Below are positions 1 to 6,123 of a DNA stretch of 6,123 nucleotides, one piece after another. The notes beneath the pieces were generated by a model. That model saw only the letters and a program-made list of their open reading frames with translations. It made no database searches and was not told the DNA's origin. The stretch spans positions 1 to 6,123 of the forward strand of contig JBFKPQ010000144.1 in the NCBI GenBank assembly GCA_041628225.1, written 5' to 3'. Each line of letters opens with the position of its first letter. Position 1 is the first letter of the stretch. Source of the stretch: JBFKPQ01 sp041628225. GTDB taxonomy: Bacteria > Actinomycetota > Acidimicrobiia > Spongiisociales > JAENVV01. The position numbers and the translations under genes were made by a program.

Positions 1-285
1 GAGACCGGCTTCGTGGAGGTCGGCCAGGAGCCGGTCGAAGTCTGCGAGCGTGCCGTAGTCCGGGTCGACGTCGCAGTAGTCGGCGACGTCGTAGCCGAAG
101 TCGGCCTGGGGCGAACGGTAGAAGGGCGACAACCACACGGCATCCACGCCGAGCGTGCCGGCCAGGTACGGGATCCGCCGGCGAATGCCTTCGAGGTCGC
201 CGATGCCGTCGCCGTTCGAGTCGGCGAAGCTCCGTGGATAGATCTGATACACGACACCGGTCTGCCACCACGTTCCTCGTTCCAC
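1..285 (-). CDS. GH13 alpha-glucosidase-like enzyme, N-terminal 95 residues only
   Basis: Seen: translating the minus strand from the GTG at 285-283 gives an open frame to the window edge. It begins with a WWQTGVVYQIYPRSF segment (residues 6-20), followed by the calcium-binding-loop signature DSNGDGIGD (22-30), GVDAVWLSPFY (46-56), and a GYDVADY...DYGTL run (64-80). Known: this is the start of the (beta/alpha)8 barrel in the oligo-1,6-glucosidase / alpha-glucosidase branch of family GH13, intracellular enzymes that cleave or transfer alpha-glucosyl units. There is no signal peptide, as expected for a cytoplasmic member. The catalytic Asp/Glu/Asp and conserved region I lie beyond the left edge, so substrate cannot be judged. 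It is divergent from otsA across a 111-bp gap, which suggests a maltose, isomaltose or trehalose-degrading role (inference). No Shine-Dalgarno precedes the GTG. A TAGCCT hexamer 7 nt upstream suggests a leaderless mRNA. It is clearly paralogous to the TreS N-terminus in the same window. Confidence 0.9.
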   Translation of the reverse strand, partial: MERGTWWQTGVVYQIYPRSFADSNGDGIGDLEGIRRRIPYLAGTLGVDAVWLSPFYRSPQADFGYDVADYCDVDPDYGTLADFDRLLADLHEAGL

Positions 286-292
286 GGGCCGA

Positions 293-298
293 AGGCTA
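293..298 (-). promoter_or_regulatory. Candidate -10 box for the GH13 gene (leaderless arrangement)
   Basis: On the minus strand the hexamer TAGCCT (fits actinobacterial TAnnnT) is followed by exactly 7 nt (TCGGCCC) and then the GTG start codon. This places the expected transcription start at or next to the G of GTG. No purine-rich ribosome-binding site lies before the start, which agrees with leaderless initiation. No convincing -35 hexamer was found 16-18 bp upstream. The same layout precedes the treS GTG at 5720. Confidence 0.45.
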
Positions 299-300
299 CC

Positions 301-316
301 GGTCGCCGACCGCGAC
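301..316. promoter_or_regulatory. Short inverted repeats in the divergent promoter region
   Basis: Two overlapping small palindromes are visible: GGTCG-C-CGACC at 301-311 and GTCGC-N5-GCGAC at 302-316. They lie just upstream of the candidate GH13 -10 box, where a repressor could act on that promoter. Arms of only 5 bp in GC-rich DNA arise often by chance, so this is a weak operator candidate. The rest of 286-396 holds the two candidate promoters and the otsA ribosome-binding site, with no further recognisable feature. Confidence 0.2.
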
Positions 317-345
317 AGCGCCTGGCCCGGACGGCCCGCGCCGGT

Positions 346-372
346 TTGCCGACGCGGGCGCGCAGCTAGGTT
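346..372 (+). promoter_or_regulatory. Candidate otsA promoter (TTGCCG / TAGGTT)
   Basis: A TTGCCG hexamer at 346-351 resembles a -35 element. TAGGTT at 367-372 fits the TAnnnT -10 pattern of actinobacterial promoters. The 15-bp spacer is shorter than the usual 17-19 bp, which weakens the call. Transcription would start near 379, giving a leader of about 18 nt that still contains the Shine-Dalgarno at 386-390. It would drive the otsA-otsB pair. Confidence 0.35.
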
Positions 373-385
373 GAGGTCCCCAGCC

Positions 386-390
386 AGGAG
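386..390 (+). promoter_or_regulatory. Ribosome-binding site fixing the otsA GTG start
   Basis: AGGAG lies 6 nt before the GTG at 397-399. This is textbook Shine-Dalgarno spacing and supports GTG as the real start. It is the only strong ribosome-binding site before any gene start visible in the window. Confidence 0.8.
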
Positions 391-396
391 AGACAC

Positions 397-1755
397 GTGC
401 TTCAGCGGATCGTGGTCGTGGCCAACCGATTGCCGGTGCGCCGGGTGGGCGATGGATGGGAAACGAGCCCTGGGGGCCTCGTGAGCGCCGTCACCCCCCT
501 GCTCGTCGATCGGCCCGGTAGCTGGGTCGGGTGGACCGGTGACGCCGGACCGGCTCCTGCGCGGTTCGTTCACGCCGGCATCGAACAGGTCCCTGTCCCT
601 CTCGATGAGGACGAGATCGACGGCTTCTATTCAGGGTTTTCCAACGGGACGATCTGGCCCCTCTATCACGACGCGATTCGTCCCCCCGAATTCCACCGGC
701 ACTGGTGGCGTCCCTACGTCGCTGTCAACGAGCGCTACGCACACGCCGCCGCCGCGGTCTTGCAGCCCGGCGACATCGCCTGGATCCACGACTATCAGTT
801 GCAGCTGGTACCAGGCATGCTCCGACGTCTACGTCCCGATGTGAAGATCGGCTTCTTCCTGCACATCCCTTTTCCCCCGGCGGAGATCTTCGCTCGCATG
901 CCGTGGCGCGGGGCGATCCTCGACGGGCTACTGGGGTCGGATGTCATCGGATTCCAAACACGGTTGGCTCGCCACAACTTCGCGCGGGCGGTTCGCTACT
1001 ACACACCCGGCAGGGCGACGACGCGCCTGGCCCAGCATCATGATCGCGAGGTGCAACTGCAGACGGCTCCGATCTCGATCGACACCGAGCGTCTCACATC
1101 CCTGGCCGCCACCGAGGAGACCTCCCGACGAGTGGCGAGGCTGCAGAGCGAACTCGGCAACCGGCGCATCATCTTGGGTGTCGATCGCTTGGACTACACG
1201 AAGGGCATCGATGTTCGCCTCCGCGCGTTCGACACGCTCCTGGATGAACATCCGGAGTGCCAGGAAGACGTGGTCTTCGTCCAGGTGGCGGTCCCCAGCC
1301 GGACCGGCGTCGGCCAGTATCAGAACATTCGCGAGAGCGTCGAGCTGCAGGTGGGTCGAATCAACGGACTACGCGGCACTGTGCACCGGCAACCGGTGCA
1401 CTACCACTACGGCAGCCTTCCCATCGAGGAACTCATCGCCTACTACGCAGCTGCCGACGTGATGTGCGTCACACCGCTTCGAGATGGCATGAATCTCGTC
1501 GCCAAGGAGTATGTCGCGGCGAGACGGGACGATTCTGGGGTGCTCGTACTGAGCGAGTTCGTTGGCTCAGCCGAGGAGCTCAAACCCGCCTTGCTCGTCA
1601 ACCCCTACGACCTCGACAGGGTGGCCGACACCTTGTGGAAAGCCCTGCACCTGCCCGAGGCCGAGGCGGCTCGCCGCATGCGGCTCATGCGGCGCCGGGT
1701 TCGTAGCCACACCGTGTTCGACTGGGCGCGCGCCTGCATGGATGCGCTCACATGA
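397..1755 (+). CDS. otsA: Trehalose-6-phosphate synthase OtsA (GT20)
   Basis: Transfers glucose from a nucleotide sugar (UDP-glucose, possibly ADP- or GDP-glucose) to glucose-6-phosphate, giving trehalose-6-phosphate in the cytoplasm. It is a retaining GT-B fold glycosyltransferase of family GT20. Seen in 452 residues, a normal single-domain length: VVVANRLPV with Arg11, the SPGGL loop (24-28), W43, YSGFSNGTIWP (78-88), WIHDYQL with Asp132, FFLHIPFPP (153-161), GVDRLDYTKG (261-270; Arg264 and Lys269 match the phosphate-binding pair Arg262/Lys267 of E. coli OtsA), and LRDGMNLVAKEY (361-372; Asp363 and Glu371 match E. coli Asp361/Glu369). All the active-site residues I can align are present. 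The GTG start is set by AGGAG 6 nt upstream and by the family N-terminus. The stop overlaps the otsB start (ATGA), so the two are an operon with likely translational coupling. No C-terminal phosphatase fusion. Confidence 0.97.
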   Translation: MLQRIVVVANRLPVRRVGDGWETSPGGLVSAVTPLLVDRPGSWVGWTGDAGPAPARFVHAGIEQVPVPLDEDEIDGFYSGFSNGTIWPLYHDAIRPPEFHRHWWRPYVAVNERYAHAAAAVLQPGDIAWIHDYQLQLVPGMLRRLRPDVKIGFFLHIPFPPAEIFARMPWRGAILDGLLGSDVIGFQTRLARHNFARAVRYYTPGRATTRLAQHHDREVQLQTAPISIDTERLTSLAATEETSRRVARLQSELGNRRIILGVDRLDYTKGIDVRLRAFDTLLDEHPECQEDVVFVQVAVPSRTGVGQYQNIRESVELQVGRINGLRGTVHRQPVHYHYGSLPIEELIAYYAAADVMCVTPLRDGMNLVAKEYVAARRDDSGVLVLSEFVGSAEELKPALLVNPYDLDRVADTLWKALHLPEAEAARRMRLMRRRVRSHTVFDWARACMDALT

Positions 1756-2492
1756 CACTCGACCAGGCGCTGAAGCATTTGGCGAGTGCCGACACGCTCC
1801 TCGTCGTGGTCGACTTCGACGGCACACTGGCGCCGATCGTCGAGGATCCCGCCCGCGCCAGGCCGGCCAGGGGATCGACCGAAGTGCTCGAGGGGATCGC
1901 CGCGCTCGGAGACGTTTCCGTCGCGGTCCTGTCTGGGCGAACATTGGCGGACTTGCGCCGCCTCACCGGAGCGCCACACGGCGTCATCCTCGTCGGAGGT
2001 CACGGAGCCGAACTCGACGACGCCTCGCCACAGCTGTCAGACGAAACCACGGTGGTGCTGGACAAACTGACCGCTGACCTCGACCAGATCGTCGAACGTT
2101 TCCCGGGCGCGAAGATCGAGCGCAAACCCACCGGGGTGGCGTTCCACTACCGCAACGTCGACAGCTCTGAGCACGCGGGCGCCGCGGCGGCGGCACTGGA
2201 ACTCACCGTTCCGGAGTCCCTCGTGATGATCCATGGCAAGTGCGTCGTCGAGTGGACCGGATCGGGCATCGACAAGGGAGACGCGATCCGGCAACTGAGG
2301 CGCCGGTCGGCGGCCGACGGCGTCTTGTTCGTGGGAGACGATGTAACCGACGAACACGCCTTCGCTGCTCTTGAGCCGACCGACGTCGGGGTGAAGGTCG
2401 GTGCCGGCGACACCGCAGCCGCCTACCGGGTTGGCGGGGTCGACGACGTGGTCCGCCTCTTGCGACTCCTGTCGGAGGTCCGACGAATCGCT

Positions 2493-2507
<15 letters not shown>
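1752..2507 (+). CDS. otsB: Trehalose-6-phosphate phosphatase OtsB (HAD superfamily)
   Basis: Removes the phosphate from trehalose-6-phosphate to give trehalose, completing the OtsAB pathway begun by the upstream gene. Seen in 251 residues (compact, close to the E. coli enzyme, without the long N-terminal extension of some mycobacterial OtsB proteins): HAD motif I DFDGTLAP at 21-28 (nucleophile Asp21, general acid/base Asp23), motif II VLSGRT (Ser61), GGHGAEL (82-88), the cap-region KPTGVAFHYR (125-134), motif III Lys175 in DKGDAIR, and motif IV FVGDDVTDEHAF (193-204) with the Mg-binding aspartates. All catalytic residues are intact. The ATG at 1752 shares ATGA with the otsA stop. Only a weak GGA precedes it, so initiation probably depends on ribosomes ending otsA. 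The 3' end overlaps the end of the convergent treS-mak gene by 15 bp, and no terminator hairpin with a T-run is visible there. Confidence 0.96.
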
Positions 2508-5720
<3,213 letters not shown>

Positions 5721-5727
5721 CTGCGGG

Positions 5728-5733
5728 ATGCTA
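5728..5733 (-). promoter_or_regulatory. Candidate -10 box for treS-mak (leaderless arrangement)
   Basis: The minus strand reads TAGCAT, 7 nt (CCCGCAG), then GTG at 5720-5718. This fits TAnnnT and places transcription initiation at the GTG. It matches the arrangement before the GH13 gene at the left edge. If it is used, the upstream TTG at 5738 lies outside the transcript and cannot be the start. No TTGACA-like -35 was found. The expected -35 position is instead occupied by one edge of an 18-bp palindrome. Confidence 0.45.
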
Positions 5734-5751
5734 GGCAACGCCTCGTCGACT

Positions 5752-5769
5752 CGCCGGTTCGAAGCGGCG
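5752..5769. promoter_or_regulatory. 18-bp near-perfect palindrome upstream of treS-mak, candidate operator
   Basis: The plus strand reads CGCCGGTTCGAAGCGGCG. Eight of nine base pairs are symmetric, the only mismatch being the sixth position from each end. It lies in the short gap between the arfB stop and the treS start. Its treS-proximal edge is 18 bp from the candidate -10 hexamer, so it overlaps the expected -35 site, a common position for a repressor operator. No T-run follows on the minus strand, so it does not look like an intrinsic terminator for arfB. I do not recognise the motif as that of a named regulator. Confidence 0.4.
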
Positions 5770-5777
5770 TATCCAAG

Positions 5778-6123
5778 TCACCAATCTGGTCGACGGCGGC
5801 GGGCTTTCTTTTCGGCATGGCGTCGCTTCTCGTCCAGACGCCGCCGGCGTGACGCCCGGCTCGGCTTGGTGGGAATCCTCTCGGCCGTACTCCGCATCGA
5901 TTCGAGAAGACGTTCGGCGAGCCGGCGTCTCGCCAGCTGCCGGTTGCGCCACTGCGAACGCGACTCGCCGACCACCACGACGACCACACCGTCGGCGTGA
6001 TCGATCTGGCCGAGCATCGTCTGCTGGAGGTCGCTCTCGAACACGGAGGAGCGCCCGAGGTCGTACCGGAGTTCGGCTCTCGTGTTGGATCGGTTGGCAT
6101 GCTGGCCACCGGGTCCGCCGGAC
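5778..6123 (-). CDS. arfB: ArfB/YaeJ-type peptidyl-tRNA hydrolase, N-terminus cut by window edge
   Basis: Rescues ribosomes stalled on mRNAs lacking a stop codon by hydrolysing the peptidyl-tRNA ester bond. It acts in the ribosomal A site, with its basic tail lying in the empty mRNA channel (known for the family). Seen: the visible frame (114 residues, first whole codon at 6122-6120) opens with SGGPGGQHANRSNTRAEL, which holds the GGQ catalytic motif of class I release factors in the GPGGQ context. It ends in a strongly basic tail with TKPSRASRRRR and repeated Arg/Lys (last ~33 residues), typical of ArfB rather than RF1/RF2. E. coli ArfB is about 140 residues, so roughly 25-30 residues are missing beyond the right edge. 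A short GTG-initiated frame at 6044 is only an internal codon of this gene. Its stop is 39 nt before the TTG, or 57 nt before the GTG, of treS-mak on the same strand, so read-through into treS is possible, although no functional link is known. Confidence 0.92.
   Translation of the reverse strand, partial: SGGPGGQHANRSNTRAELRYDLGRSSVFESDLQQTMLGQIDHADGVVVVVVGESRSQWRNRQLARRRLAERLLESMRSTAERIPTKPSRASRRRRLDEKRRHAEKKARRRRPDW

Noticed and set aside
196..219. 24-bp direct repeat with positions 5628-5651 (23 of 24 bases identical)
   Set aside because: Both copies encode the conserved SNGDGIGD-type loop of two paralogous GH13 enzymes on the same strand. Shared protein constraint and codon bias explain it, so it is not a mobile or attachment-site repeat.
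13..369. Plus-strand open frame of 118 codons before otsA
   Set aside because: Opposite the GH13 N-terminus, which has clear conserved motifs on the minus strand. The plus-strand product is low-complexity (Val/Arg-rich) without motifs.
5778..6044. Separate small gene starting at GTG 6044
   Set aside because: The frame continues upstream without a stop to the window edge and contains the GGQ motif of ArfB, so the GTG is an internal valine codon.

Overview
The window is GC-rich, with strong G/C bias at third codon positions, GTG and probable leaderless starts, and TAnnnT-type -10 hexamers. It also pairs OtsA/OtsB with a fused TreS-maltokinase. Together these suggest a high-GC Actinomycetota chromosome. 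A deep lineage such as Acidimicrobiia is possible, but that is a guess. No mobile elements, tRNA/rRNA genes or CRISPR arrays were seen. The window is almost fully coding.

Layout, left to right. (1) Positions 1-285, minus strand: the first 95 codons of a GH13 alpha-glucosidase-like enzyme, truncated by the left edge. (2) Positions 286-396: a divergent intergenic region holding candidate promoters for both flanking genes. (3) Positions 397-1755 and 1752-2507, plus strand: otsA (trehalose-6-phosphate synthase) and otsB (trehalose-6-phosphate phosphatase), joined by an ATGA stop/start overlap. (4) Positions 2493-5720 (or 5738), minus strand: one long gene fusing trehalose synthase (TreS, GH13) to a C-terminal maltokinase (Mak/Pep2). 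Its 3' end overlaps the 3' end of otsB by 15 bp. (5) A 39-57 bp gap with a near-perfect 18-bp palindrome and a candidate -10 box. (6) Positions 5778-6123, minus strand: the C-terminal part of an ArfB/YaeJ-type peptidyl-tRNA hydrolase, truncated by the right edge.

How the genes work together: OtsA and OtsB make trehalose from UDP(or ADP/GDP)-glucose and glucose-6-phosphate. TreS interconverts trehalose and maltose. In the known pathway Mak phosphorylates maltose to maltose-1-phosphate, which GlgE uses to build alpha-1,4-glucan. The divergent GH13 enzyme could hydrolyse maltose, isomaltose or trehalose-type substrates. GlgE is not in the window. This is therefore a compact trehalose turnover locus in which the make and divert arms face each other.

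Most notable points: the kinase half of the TreS-Mak fusion carries substitutions at motif positions that are normally near-invariant (Gln to Glu after HGD, and DFE to DFG). Two minus-strand genes share the same layout, TAGCNT then 7 nt then GTG with no Shine-Dalgarno, which suggests leaderless transcripts. An 18-bp palindrome sits at the expected -35 position of the treS promoter. The individual enzyme families are well known. I see no clearly new system here.
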